This document shows, in pieces, positions 7,849-15,399 of a DNA stretch of 32,853 bases. Below the pieces are notes generated by a model, which saw only the letters and a list, made by a program, of their open reading frames with translations, was not told the DNA's origin and searched no databases. Each line of letters begins with the position of its first letter. Position 1 is the first letter of the stretch. The translations under genes were made by a program, and so were the position numbers. The stretch lies in NCBI RefSeq assembly GCF_004211145.1, contig NZ_SEBS01000052.1, forward strand, positions 1 through 32,853, in the 5' to 3' direction. The DNA is from Flavobacterium sp. GTDB taxonomy: Bacteria; Bacteroidota; Bacteroidia; Flavobacteriales; Flavobacteriaceae.

Positions 7849-8661
7849 TTAGCATATGACCGACACGCGTAAAAATGTGGCTGAAATCAATGTCTTATCG
7901 GCATCTCCGGATTGATTTTGACCGATGAACAACGCTTCCAACTCCCGTTGCAATTCGTTCGACTTGCCATTTCGTTCGGCAGCCTCAAAGGCGTTCATCG
8001 TCGGGCCGTAATATTTTTTGAATGTGGCCAGGTATTCGGTTGGCGAATACGGCACATCGAACGTAAAACTTTCCTTGCTGAACGAGATGTTTTCTTTCGA
8101 AATTCCCGCGGCGACGAAGCGCTCGACCACGTTGTCTTCCAAACCCCAAAGCATGGGACTGACGAAACCTTCGGGCGGTGGCGGCGTGTAAGCCGAACTG
8201 ATTTTAAGGATTTGCGCCACTAACGTCGGGTCGCCCGGAATCCAATTTCCCATGACGATCCGTCCGCCGGGACGCGTTACGCGAACCATTTCCTTGGCGA
8301 CATCAAAAGGTTTCGGGGCGAACATGGCGCCGAATACACTGACGACCAAATCAAACGAATTCGAACCGAACTCATGCAGATCGGTCGCATCGCCTTCGCG
8401 GAATGTGCAATTCGAAAGTCCTTCAGCCTTTGCGCGGGCGTTTCCGGCCTCGACAAGATTTTGCGCAATATCGACCCCGATTACATTTGCACCAAGTTTC
8501 GCTTCGGGAATAGCTGTCGTGCCATCGCCGCAACCAAGGTCGAGCACGTCCATATCTTTGGTAATTCCCAATTTTTGCACGAATGCTGCGCCACTTTTAC
8601 GCATGGCTTGCGCGATTTGGGTAAAGTCGCCTTTTTCCCACAACGCTTTGTTTGGATTCAT
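7849..8661 (-). CDS. Class I SAM-dependent methyltransferase
   Basis: The protein (270 aa from the chosen start) has a Rossmann-type methyltransferase core with motif I VLDLGCGDGT (39-48), an acidic end of strand 2 in VIGVD (60-64), and a later VTRPGGRIVMGNW segment, as in UbiE/COQ5-like methyltransferases. The substrate is not evident. The open frame reaches 8694, but the ATG at 8661 (MNPNKALWEKGDF) is chosen because a TACTTTTA sequence (8682-8689 on the minus strand), one base from the -7 consensus, would place the transcript start between the two ATGs. The C-terminal part (about 180-270) is probably a substrate-binding cap. Confidence 0.78.
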   Translation of the reverse strand: MNPNKALWEKGDFTQIAQAMRKSGAAFVQKLGITKDMDVLDLGCGDGTTAIPEAKLGANVIGVDIAQNLVEAGNARAKAEGLSNCTFREGDATDLHEFGSNSFDLVVSVFGAMFAPKPFDVAKEMVRVTRPGGRIVMGNWIPGDPTLVAQILKISSAYTPPPPEGFVSPMLWGLEDNVVERFVAAGISKENISFSKESFTFDVPYSPTEYLATFKKYYGPTMNAFEAAERNGKSNELQRELEALFIGQNQSGDADKTLISATFLRVSVIC

Positions 8662-8735
8662 GTGTTTGATTTTTAGCACATTAAAAGTAACCATTATTCG
8701 AATGCGGTTTACTTTTAACTGCTAATTCATCAAAC

Positions 8736-9119
8736 TTATTTTGAAGTTGATTTCTCGACCGACTTTAAAAGAACCTTATCCGAATAATTGACAAGATTGA
8801 GTACGACCGGTTGTTTTTTTGAAGTTTGCCCTTCGATCACGTAAAGTTTTCCACCTTTTACTGCGATGTTACTTTTGTCGAAATCCACGTCGCCGTATGT
8901 AAGAATCGTCTTAACATCGGCCTTTGTGATCCAGCCTTGCGACAAAATTGTATCGGTCGCAGGCGAATAATAAAAAGGTTTGGTGCGCAAATCGTTGAGC
9001 ACACGCGCGTTCGGGAAGTAATTGCATCGGACGTCTTTCCCGCTCCAGATGGCGGCGACGAAAAAAATTCCAAGGGTAAATCCGATAAGGTAATAGGCGA
9101 AGCGTTGGTAGAGTTTCAT
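8736..9119 (-). CDS. Small membrane-anchored protein, DUF4258-like
   Basis: This 127-residue protein starts MKLYQRFAYYLIGFTLG, with one N-terminal helix (about residues 8-25) and then a periplasmic or cytoplasmic domain containing CNYFPNARVLNDLR and the GDVDFDKSNI and KLYVIEG strands. It resembles flavobacterial proteins annotated as DUF4258, a family of unknown role with toxin-like small domains; I assign this from memory of the motif pattern only. The ATG at 9119 is preferred over 9164 because the extra residues are encoded by the heptamer repeat sequence. A GTACTTTGC within that repeat lies about 20 bp upstream and could serve as an imperfect -7 box. Confidence 0.6.
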   Translation of the reverse strand: MKLYQRFAYYLIGFTLGIFFVAAIWSGKDVRCNYFPNARVLNDLRTKPFYYSPATDTILSQGWITKADVKTILTYGDVDFDKSNIAVKGGKLYVIEGQTSKKQPVVLNLVNYSDKVLLKSVEKSTSK

Positions 9120-9125
9120 GGAGGA

Positions 9126-9283
9126 GTGCAAAGTACAAAGTGCAATGTGCAGAGTTCTGTACAAGGCCTTAATTCGAAATGCAAAATTAAACGTTTATAA
9201 CTTAAAATGCGAAAGATTTTCTTCCGAAGTTTTGGTCGACCTTGCACTTTGCACTTTGCACTTTGCACTTTGCGCTTTGCACT
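9126..9283. repeat. Inverted pair of 7-bp tandem arrays (TTGCACT / AGTGCAA)
   Basis: At 9242-9283 there are six tandem heptamers TTGCACT, the fifth reading TTGCGCT. At about 9126-9152 the complementary motif occurs in degenerate form (GTGCAAAGTACAAAGTGCAA). The arms face each other around about 90 bp of unique sequence. The array ends 4 bp before the stop of alanine dehydrogenase and the other arm begins 6 bp before the start of the next gene. Confidence 0.85.
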
Positions 9284-9287
9284 ATTT

Positions 9288-10481
9288 TCAAAAAACAATC
9301 AAATTTATATCACTATCCGGCATGCCGAACCATTCGCCGATCGCCTTGTTCGTCAAAATCCCGTGATACAGATAAACGCCGTTGCGAAGCCCTTTGTCCA
9401 TGCGGATTGCGGGTTCGATACCACCATTTTCGGCAATCTGCAAAAGATAAGGCGTGATGATGTTGCTGATGGAAAGCGAGGCCGATTTCGAATAACGGGA
9501 CGGAATGTTCGGCACGCAATAGTGGATGACGTTGTGTTTGATGAACGTCGGTTTTTCGTGGGTCGTTACCTCAGAGGTTTCGAAACAGCCGCCCGTATCG
9601 ATGCTTACATCGACGATTACCGATCCGCGTTTCATGTATTCGACCATGGTTTCGGTAACCACGACCGGACAACGTTCCTTGCCACGCATCGCACCGATCG
9701 CGACATCGCAACGACGCAACGCCTTTAAAAGTGATTTGGGTTGTATCGTCGAGGTGAAAATGCGTTGGTTCAGATTGTGTTGCAAACGGCGTAGTTTCGT
9801 GATCGAGTTGTCAAACACTTTTACGCTAGCGCCGAGTCCGAGTGCGGTTTTGGCGGCGAATTCCCCGACGGTTCCGGCTCCTAAAATTACGACTTCAGTA
9901 GGTGCGACGCCCGTAATATTGCCGAACAGCAAGCCTTTCCCGAAATCGTTGTTGATCATGAGTTCAGCGGCGACTAAAATGGAAGCCGTGCCTGCAATTT
10001 CACTTAAGGATTTTACGGCCGGATACGATCCGTCTTCGTCCTTTATGTATTCGAATGCGAGCGCCGTGATTTTCTTTTTGGCAAGCGCTTCGAAATAGTC
10101 TTTTTTGCGGGTTTTGAGTTGGATGGCCGAAATGACGATCGTCTGCGGATTCACCAATTCGATTTCCTCAGACGTCAAAGGTTCGACTTTCAAAAGTATC
10201 GGACAGCCCAGCACTTTCCTCGTGTCGGCCGTGATCTCGGCTCCGGCTTCGCTGTATTCCTTGTCGCAGTAACTCGCGGCGATTCCGGCTCCGGCTTCCA
10301 TCATCACGCGATGTCCGTGCGAGACAAGCGAACTCACGGCGTCGGGCGTTAAGCAGATGCGACGTTCCTGATACGAAGTTTCCTTCGGGATCCCGATGAA
10401 AAGCTCACTTTTTTGCGGCATCACCTCAAGGGTTTCTTCTTGCGGCAGCAGTTGCTGTTTGGTAAAAGGCGTTAAGGCCAT
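9288..10481 (-). CDS. ald: Alanine dehydrogenase
   Basis: It would convert L-alanine reversibly to pyruvate and ammonia with NAD. The 397-residue protein has the N-terminal substrate domain starting at about residue 28 (FIGIPKET, then RRICLTPDAV) and a Rossmann domain with VVILGAGTVGEFAA (GAGTVG at 201-206). A further VDVSIDTGGCFETS segment and VPNIPSRYSKSAS are characteristic of the family. Relative to typical 370-residue enzymes it has an N-terminal extension of about 25 residues and a shifted C-terminus, a form seen in Bacteroidota. Paralogous transhydrogenase alpha subunits are the main alternative, but the length and lack of a membrane region argue against that. A TAATTTAG (10500-10507, minus) one base off the -7 consensus lies 18 bp upstream. 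Confidence 0.85.
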   Translation of the reverse strand: MALTPFTKQQLLPQEETLEVMPQKSELFIGIPKETSYQERRICLTPDAVSSLVSHGHRVMMEAGAGIAASYCDKEYSEAGAEITADTRKVLGCPILLKVEPLTSEEIELVNPQTIVISAIQLKTRKKDYFEALAKKKITALAFEYIKDEDGSYPAVKSLSEIAGTASILVAAELMINNDFGKGLLFGNITGVAPTEVVILGAGTVGEFAAKTALGLGASVKVFDNSITKLRRLQHNLNQRIFTSTIQPKSLLKALRRCDVAIGAMRGKERCPVVVTETMVEYMKRGSVIVDVSIDTGGCFETSEVTTHEKPTFIKHNVIHYCVPNIPSRYSKSASLSISNIITPYLLQIAENGGIEPAIRMDKGLRNGVYLYHGILTNKAIGEWFGMPDSDINLIVF

Positions 10482-10516
10482 GGTTTGGAATTTGCTTGCC
10501 TAAATTAGGGAAAAAT

Positions 10517-10669
10517 GTTGATTTGTGATTTGTTTTTTTGTTGATTCGTTTATGCGTTGATTTGTTTATTTGAATACTTGTCTTCCGGAGAATATTTCGT
10601 CATTTTGAAATAATCGTCAACGCGAGGGACGAACCTCAAATAAACGAATCAACAAATCAACAAATCAAC
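10517..10669. repeat. Inverted pair of octamer arrays (GTTGATTT / AAATCAAC)
   Basis: The left arm (10517-10572) has repeats of GTTGATTTGT and GTTTATTTGA. The right arm (10635-10669) has the complementary TCAAATAAACGAATCAAC and two AAATCAAC octamers. They face each other around 62 bp of unique sequence. The stop codon of tsaE (10665-10667) lies inside the right arm, so the repeat reaches to the last codon of that gene. Confidence 0.8.
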
Positions 10670-11087
10670 ACTTTCCAAAGTTCTCCACGCTCAAACCCCG
10701 TTTCCCACTATCCAAAACCTCCAACCGCACAGCCGTATACTTCTCCGGAATCAGATTCGGGATTTGCTCGGGCCATTCGATCAGGCACCAATCGCCTGAA
10801 TAGATATACTCGTCCATACCCATGTCGTAGGCTTCCGATTCGCTTTTGAGTCGGTACATGTCGAAATGGAACAGGCGTTCGTGATCGTTGATGTGGTATT
10901 CGTTGACGAGCGAGAACGTCGGGCTGCTCGTCGCACCTTCAACGCCTAGACTGCGTGCGATTTCTTTGATGAGCGTGGTTTTTCCGGCGCCCATTTGTCC
11001 GTAGAAAAGAATAACTCTTTGCGGATCGGAATCCAGGATGAATCGAGAGGCGAGATGGATGCCGTCGAGGTCGAATTCAAAATGCAT
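10665..11087 (-). CDS. tsaE: tRNA t6A biosynthesis ATPase TsaE
   Basis: TsaE is the small ATPase that activates the TsaB-TsaD complex making N6-threonylcarbamoyl-adenosine at position 37 of ANN-decoding tRNAs. The 140-residue protein has the P-loop YGQMGAGKTT (about 29-38), the switch-like ATSSPTFSLVNEY segment and the HFDMYRL strand that define the family (formerly YjeE). It begins 6 bp after the porX stop, so it is probably translated from the porX transcript. Its C-terminus (NFGKC) and stop are abutted by an octamer repeat, which may have reshaped the end of the protein. Confidence 0.92.
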   Translation of the reverse strand: MHFEFDLDGIHLASRFILDSDPQRVILFYGQMGAGKTTLIKEIARSLGVEGATSSPTFSLVNEYHINDHERLFHFDMYRLKSESEAYDMGMDEYIYSGDWCLIEWPEQIPNLIPEKYTAVRLEVLDSGKRGLSVENFGKC

Positions 11088-11093
11088 CGTATA

Positions 11094-12671
11094 TTATTTC
11101 GGGTTGAACACTAAAAAAGGTACGATCATTTCTTCGAGCGAAATCCCGCCGTGCTGGTAGGTATTTCGGTAATAACTTACGTAATGGTTGTAGTTGTTCA
11201 CGTAGGCGAGGAAATCGTCGTTTTTCGCGAAGATGAACGAACTGCTCATGTTGATCGCGGGCAATCCGATGGAACGCGGATCCTTCACCGCATACACCTC
11301 TTTTTCCTCATACGACAAGCTGCGTCCGGTTTTATAACGCAAATTCAAGCTCGTGTTCTTATCTCCGATGACCTTCGACGGATTCTTCACGTTGATCGTG
11401 CCGTGGTCGGTCGTGATGATGAGTTTGAAACCGAGTTGCTGCGCTTGCTGGATGATCTCGAGCAAGGGTGAATTCCTAAACCAGCTCAGCGTCAACGAAC
11501 GATACGCTTTGTCGTCGGAAGCCAATTCCTTCACGACATCCATTTCAGTCTTGGCGTGCGACAACATATCGATGAAATTGTAGACGACAGTCACCAAATC
11601 GTTGTCTTTATAGGTCTTGAACGTCTCGGCGAGTTTTTTCCCGCCCGCGAGGTTCGTGATCTTGAAGTAATCTTGTTTGATGTTGAGACCGAGACGTTTC
11701 AGATGAGCCGTCAAAAACTCGGCTTCGTACAGGTTTTTCCCGCCTTCCTCGACGTCGTTTTTCCAATATTGCGGGAATTGCTTTTCCATTTCGGTCGGAA
11801 GCAAACCTGAGAAGATCGCGTTCCTCGCGTATTGCGTCGCCGTCGGTAAAATAGAGTAGTAGGGAACTTCTTTTTCGAGTTTGTAATGGTTCGAGACCAC
11901 GGATTCGAATGCCTTCCATTGGTCGTAACGCAAATTGTCGATCACGACGAAAAGCACGGGTTTTTCCTTTTTTGTAAGTTCCGGCACGACGAGTTCGCGA
12001 AAAAGCGTGTGCGACATCACGGGACGATCCGGTTTTTCATCCTTCGATTTCTTTTGAGGCGGCGAGAACCAATCCTCATAATTGCGCTCGATGAATTTCC
12101 CGAATTGGGAATTCGCTTCGACCATTTGGGATTCGAGGATTTCTATCATGCTTTGATCTTCGATGTTCTCGAGTTCGAGTTCCCAGAAAATGAGTTTCTT
12201 GTACGTATCGATCCATTCTTCGTACGAATTGACCATCGCCATTTCCATCGCGATCTTGCGGAATTCCTTTTGGTAGTCGAGTGTCGTCTTCTCTGAAACC
12301 AATCGGGAATTATCGAGATTTTTCTTGAGCGACAACAAAATTTGATTCGGATTCACGGGTTTGATCAGGTAATCGGCGATCTTGGAGCCGATGGCTTCTT
12401 CCATAATATATTCTTCCTCCGATTTCGTGATCATCACCACAGGAACCGATGCCTTCTTTTCCTTTATTTCCTGGAGTACTTCGAGTCCGTTCATGCCGGG
12501 CATGTTTTCGTCGAGGAACACGATGTCGAAGTTTTTCTCGTCGAACACGTCAATGGCGTCAGGACCGTTGTTGCGCGTCGTGACTTCGTAGTTTTTCTTT
12601 TCGAGGAATAATATATGTGGTTTGAGCATGTCGATCTCGTCGTCGACCCAAAGTATTTGAATTTTATCCAT
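11094..12671 (-). CDS. porX: PorX-type response regulator with PglZ domain
   Basis: The 525-residue protein joins a CheY-like receiver (residues 1-120; acidic pocket D10-D11, phosphoacceptor D54, T82, K104) to a helical linker and a C-terminal PglZ domain of the alkaline-phosphatase superfamily (about 235-520). Metal-site candidates are D245 in VVIDNLRYD and the TTDHGT motif; PTATQYARNA (276-285) holds the likely nucleophilic threonine. In Bacteroidota PorX works with the histidine kinase PorY to control type IX secretion genes, and its PglZ domain has reported phosphodiesterase activity. The ATG at 12671 is chosen over 12698 because the receiver begins directly there (MDKIQILWVDDE). No T9SS structural gene or porY is in the window. 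Confidence 0.9.
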   Translation of the reverse strand: MDKIQILWVDDEIDMLKPHILFLEKKNYEVTTRNNGPDAIDVFDEKNFDIVFLDENMPGMNGLEVLQEIKEKKASVPVVMITKSEEEYIMEEAIGSKIADYLIKPVNPNQILLSLKKNLDNSRLVSEKTTLDYQKEFRKIAMEMAMVNSYEEWIDTYKKLIFWELELENIEDQSMIEILESQMVEANSQFGKFIERNYEDWFSPPQKKSKDEKPDRPVMSHTLFRELVVPELTKKEKPVLFVVIDNLRYDQWKAFESVVSNHYKLEKEVPYYSILPTATQYARNAIFSGLLPTEMEKQFPQYWKNDVEEGGKNLYEAEFLTAHLKRLGLNIKQDYFKITNLAGGKKLAETFKTYKDNDLVTVVYNFIDMLSHAKTEMDVVKELASDDKAYRSLTLSWFRNSPLLEIIQQAQQLGFKLIITTDHGTINVKNPSKVIGDKNTSLNLRYKTGRSLSYEEKEVYAVKDPRSIGLPAINMSSSFIFAKNDDFLAYVNNYNHYVSYYRNTYQHGGISLEEMIVPFLVFNPK

Positions 12672-12967
12672 GATTGTGTGTTGAATTATCGACGGCAATT
12701 TAACATTTTAACATTTCGCGCCCTGCTAAAATTTTGGTAAACTTCCAAGCTTTGTACTTTTGAACTTTGCGCTTTGCACTTGTACAAACAGAGAGAGGTT
12801 TCCTAAAAAGGAAACCTCTCTCATCAATAACCTAAATAACAAATAGAAATCTAATCTCTGATATTGTTCTTCAGGCTCTTAAGTATTTATATCGCTATAA
12901 TTACAAGTCTAAATTACTCCAATTAAGCCAAGCAACGAAATTGATTAACGTTTATTTAACCGCGCAG
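12672..12967. other. Gene-free AT-rich gap with a possible minus-strand transcript
   Basis: No coding frame. It holds a TTTGCGCTTTGCACTTG remnant of the heptamer repeats at about 12767-12783, the hairpin at 12791-12822, and about 140 bp of AT-rich unique sequence up to the VOC gene stop. Transcription from the VOC side would pass through the AT-rich part and end at the hairpin. Confidence 0.4.
12791..12822 (-). terminator. Perfect 13-bp hairpin, probable terminator for the VOC/DUF4199 transcript
   Basis: GAGAGAGGTTTCC at 12791-12803 pairs exactly with 12810-12822 around a 6-nt loop. It lies 146 bp beyond the minus-strand VOC gene stop. On the minus strand it is followed by TGTTTGT rather than an unbroken T tract, so termination is probable but not certain. 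Confidence 0.55.
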
Positions 12968-13342
12968 CTACGCGGGTTGCCATAATTCGATCTTATTTCC
13001 CTCAGGATCGAGGATGTGCACGAACTTTCCATAGTCATATACGGCGATTTCATCGAGGACGGTGACATTCTCTTTTTTCAGTTCGGCTACGAGGGCTTCG
13101 AGATCCTCGACCGTGTAATTGATCATGTAGTCTTTCTGCGACGGTTCGAAATACTTCGTTTCATCAGGGAATGGGCTCCATAACGTATAACCTTCCTTGT
13201 GTGATTCCTCTTGCTTTTGCCACGAGAATTGCGCGCCGTATGGGCTCGTTTCCACGCCGAGGTGCGTTTGGTACCATTCGTTCAATTTTTTCGGATCCTG
13301 GCATTTAAAGAAAATACCTCCGATTCCTGTAACTCTTTTCAT
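12968..13342 (-). CDS. VOC-superfamily (glyoxalase/bleomycin-resistance fold) protein
   Basis: A 124-residue protein with two beta-alpha-beta-beta-beta halves typical of the vicinal oxygen chelate fold: GIGGIFFKCQDPKKLNEWYQ at the start and FVHILDPEGNKIELWQP at the end, where the glutamate of IELW is the usual metal-ligand position. The family includes glyoxalase I, extradiol dioxygenases and drug-binding proteins; the reaction here cannot be told. Its ATG is only 2 bp after the DUF4199 stop, so the two genes form one operon. Confidence 0.85.
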   Translation of the reverse strand: MKRVTGIGGIFFKCQDPKKLNEWYQTHLGVETSPYGAQFSWQKQEESHKEGYTLWSPFPDETKYFEPSQKDYMINYTVEDLEALVAELKKENVTVLDEIAVYDYGKFVHILDPEGNKIELWQPA

Positions 13343-13344
13343 GT

Positions 13345-13902
13345 CTATAGTGATTCGGTTTGTACAATGTGATTTTTTCCACGAGGGCTGCGACGCATCA
13401 TTACAAGTGCGGCAATCAGCGAGACGACTATCCCGAGCGGAAATATCTCGCTGTACGTCACGGCGATAATCCCGAACGGGTTCGAATACAAACTGCGGGA
13501 AACATCAAAGGATTCGTCCATTTTCTTGAGTTCCGCGGCCGATTTTCCCGCCGCTTTCGCGTGTTCCAACGACGTCGCGATGTATGTATCCATAAAATTA
13601 GGATAAAGCGTATAATATTCTATAAGCCAAGTGAATACGTAAAATGTTGAAGCGGTGAAACTGATCAGTAATCCGATCTTGAATGCCTTGCCGAATGTAA
13701 CGATCCCGCCATTTTGGTCGTCCCGATATTTTTTAATGCCGACAAAAACGAATGCGAACGCGATAATCATCGAACCGAACCCGATGATCATTCCATAATC
13801 GCCCATCATGACTTCTTCAATCCCGATGATCGCCGACAAAATCAACGTCGTACTCACGATCAAACCCGAAATCAGGCCGTACTTTAAAACTAAATTTTTC
13901 AT
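13345..13902 (-). CDS. DUF4199 membrane protein
   Basis: The 185-residue protein has four predicted membrane helices (about 8-28, 35-56, 76-98 and 148-168) with a charged loop between the third and fourth (HAKAAGKSAAELKKMDES). The pattern, including the GLISGLIVS first helix and the FGKAFKIGLLISF segment, matches DUF4199, a Bacteroidota family with no assigned function. It is followed by the VOC gene with a 2-bp gap and preceded by the LuxR-type gene 131 bp upstream on the same strand. Confidence 0.8.
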   Translation of the reverse strand: MKNLVLKYGLISGLIVSTTLILSAIIGIEEVMMGDYGMIIGFGSMIIAFAFVFVGIKKYRDDQNGGIVTFGKAFKIGLLISFTASTFYVFTWLIEYYTLYPNFMDTYIATSLEHAKAAGKSAAELKKMDESFDVSRSLYSNPFGIIAVTYSEIFPLGIVVSLIAALVMMRRSPRGKNHIVQTESL

Positions 13903-14033
13903 ATTGAATTGTATTTTGATTAGGCTGCAAAGTTGCGTCCCACGGTGGTTTTACGCGTCATACTTTCGGGTGATTTTATAAAAATGGTAAGTTTTGGTGA
14001 CCTTTTCCTAAACCCAGACCCTAAACCTTGGAC

Positions 14034-14375
14034 CTAAAAAATCCCAACCTGTTTCGCCTTTTCAACCGCCTGCGTACGTCGGCTCACGTCGAGCTTGCCA
14101 AATATATTGGAAATATGCGTTTTTATGGTATTCGTCGACACGAAAAGCGCAGCCGCGATTTCGGCGTTGCTGTGTCCTTTCGCAAGAAGCGTCAACACGT
14201 CGAGCTCGCGTTTACTAAGTCCGAATTGTTCCGCGATTTTTTCATCGGCCGAAAATTCACTGGAAATACGGACCTCCTTTTCAACTATGATCGTTCTGGG
14301 TTTGACGAGTTGGAGCGCGATCCAAATACCGATCGCGGTGAACAAAAGCGCCAATCCGCCGACGAAAAATTCCAT
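14034..14375 (-). CDS. Membrane-tethered LuxR-type HTH regulator
   Basis: A 113-residue protein with one N-terminal membrane helix (MEFFVGGLALLFTAIGIW..., about 2-23) directly followed by a C-terminal LuxR/GerE helix-turn-helix: FGLSKRELDVLTLLAKGHSN, then FVSTNTIKTHISNIFGKLDV. There is no receiver domain, so it is not a standard response regulator. The frame is open to 14471, but the ATG at 14375 is chosen because the upstream gene on the same strand stops at 14383, seven bases before it; the longer starts would overlap that gene. It may sense membrane state or a partner such as the DUF4199 protein encoded next. Confidence 0.8.
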   Translation of the reverse strand: MEFFVGGLALLFTAIGIWIALQLVKPRTIIVEKEVRISSEFSADEKIAEQFGLSKRELDVLTLLAKGHSNAEIAAALFVSTNTIKTHISNIFGKLDVSRRTQAVEKAKQVGIF

Positions 14376-14382
14376 CGGATAA

Positions 14383-14805
14383 TTAAGGAAGAAAAATCTG
14401 GTTTCGAGAAAGCGCAACGCCACGAGCGCGCCACTCATGAGCGGTTTCCGATGCCGTCCGAAGCAACTCACCGCGGTAATCGCCCGAATCTTTGTGGAAG
14501 TAATTCGCGATCCCGTGCTGAATTGAAATAAAATAAAGTCTTTCGAATTCGTTGTCGCGCATGAAGTCGTTCCATTTGGCGAATCCCGTTTTTTCGCGCG
14601 ATGAAACTTCGCTGAGCACCAATCGCCATTTGCATTTCGCGGCTCGCCCCCAATGATTGGAATGTCGCGTCACGCCTTCATCGGAAAACCAATATCGGCT
14701 TCCCGATCTGCTCACAAAATCAGGCTTGCGCCGAGGAATCGCCGTAGCGCGAAACACGCAAAACGTATTCTTATGAAAATTATTCCGATCGAACGTAGTT
14801 GACAT
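14383..14805 (-). CDS. Conserved hypothetical protein with SNHWGRA motif
   Basis: A 140-residue soluble protein beginning MSTTFDRNNFHKNTFCVFRA, with central SRYWFSDEGVTRHSNHWGRA and CKWRLVL segments and a KTGFAKWNDF motif. I have the impression of similar short proteins in other Bacteroidota, with the HWGR-CKWRL core kept, but no function is known to me. It is rich in aromatic and basic residues and has no signal peptide. It is the first gene of a transcript with the tethered LuxR-type regulator. An exact -7 box ends 4 bp before its ATG, so the mRNA may be nearly leaderless. Confidence 0.7.
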   Translation of the reverse strand: MSTTFDRNNFHKNTFCVFRATAIPRRKPDFVSRSGSRYWFSDEGVTRHSNHWGRAAKCKWRLVLSEVSSREKTGFAKWNDFMRDNEFERLYFISIQHGIANYFHKDSGDYRGELLRTASETAHEWRARGVALSRNQIFLP

Positions 14806-14809
14806 TCGG

Positions 14810-14817
14810 CAAAAATA
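14810..14817 (-). promoter_or_regulatory. -7 promoter element TATTTTTG just before the SNHWGRA gene
   Basis: Exact TAnnTTTG match on the minus strand, only 4 bp from the ATG at 14805. If used, transcription would begin about one base before the start codon. Confidence 0.5.
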
Positions 14818-14820
14818 ACA

Positions 14821-14847
14821 ATAAAAAAAGGCTTCCTAAGAAACCTT
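14821..14847 (-). terminator. Rho-independent terminator after the small secreted protein gene
   Basis: On the minus strand an 8-bp stem AAGGTTTC/GAAGCCTT (one mismatch) with a TTAG loop is followed by seven T residues. It lies about 60 bp beyond the stop at 14909 and just upstream of the next promoter. Confidence 0.8.
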
Positions 14848-14908
14848 GTTAATTCCGGGTTGGAGAATTCCAAAAATCCGAATCCCAAATCCGAAAATCT
14901 AAAATCAA

Positions 14909-15229
14909 TTACGGTTGAGGCGTCGCCGCTCTCTTTTTCGGCGGATTCAACGTATCGTTCAACTTCGCGGGAACACCGCTGTTGGGCTGGTTTTTGACGC
15001 TTTGGTTTTGTCCTTTCTGCTTGGCGCGCATTTCAGCTTCGAGTTCTTTCTCGCTTTGGGTTTTCGCGGCATTGGCTTTGGCGTTGTTCGTTGCGGCGCG
15101 TTCTACTTGTTGCTGCGCCGGACGCGGCGGTTGTTGTTGGATCTGGTCTTGGTCGGCCTGTCCGTCCTGTTGGGCTGAGGCGATTCCGCAAGTTGCGAGG
15201 AACGCCAGTGTGAATATGAACTTTTTCAT
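14909..15229 (-). CDS. Small secreted low-complexity protein
   Basis: The 106-residue protein starts with a clean signal peptide, MKKFIFTLAFLATCGIASA, with cleavage expected before QQDGQ. The mature part is hydrophilic and low in complexity: a QDQIQQQPPRPAQQQ stretch, an Ala/Lys/Glu-rich probable helix (KANAAKTQSEKELEAEMRAK) and a Pro/Asn-rich tail. No domain was recognised; it may be a periplasmic or cell-wall-associated filler or chaperone-like protein. The longer frame to 15286 is rejected because it would bury the signal peptide. TACCTTTA (15251-15258, minus), one base off the -7 consensus, lies 21 bp upstream. Confidence 0.7.
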   Translation of the reverse strand: MKKFIFTLAFLATCGIASAQQDGQADQDQIQQQPPRPAQQQVERAATNNAKANAAKTQSEKELEAEMRAKQKGQNQSVKNQPNSGVPAKLNDTLNPPKKRAATPQP

Positions 15230-15319
15230 GATTACGTTTTTAGTATTTGATAAAGGTAACCGTGTAATTTTCGGATTGTGTTTCATGATTTACGGGTTAA
15301 CGGGAGTTTAACTTTTGGA

Positions 15320-15366
15320 AAAGGGTGCAAGGTGCAAGGTTCAGGGTTTAGGGTTCGGGATTCGAC
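15320..15366. repeat. Degenerate heptamer array (GGTGCAA/GGTTTAG type)
   Basis: Tandem 7-bp units run as GGTGCAA, GGTGCAA, GGTTCAG, GGTTTAG, GGTTCGG between the divergent secreted-protein and HD genes. A shorter relative (CCTAAAC, CTAAACC) is seen at about 14008-14034 near the LuxR gene stop. Confidence 0.7.
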
Positions 15367-15391
15367 ACTATGAATGTTTGGTAAATCAGGT

Positions 15392-15399
15392 TATATTTG
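15392..15399 (+). promoter_or_regulatory. -7 promoter element TATATTTG for the HD phosphohydrolase
   Basis: Exact TAnnTTTG match. It lies downstream of the first ATG of the open frame (15374), so it argues for the GTG start at 15416, with a leader of about 13 nt. Confidence 0.6.

Noticed and set aside
9119..9164. Longer start for the DUF4258-like protein
   Set aside because: The added residues are translated from the heptamer array; the ATG at 9119 starts at a normal membrane anchor.
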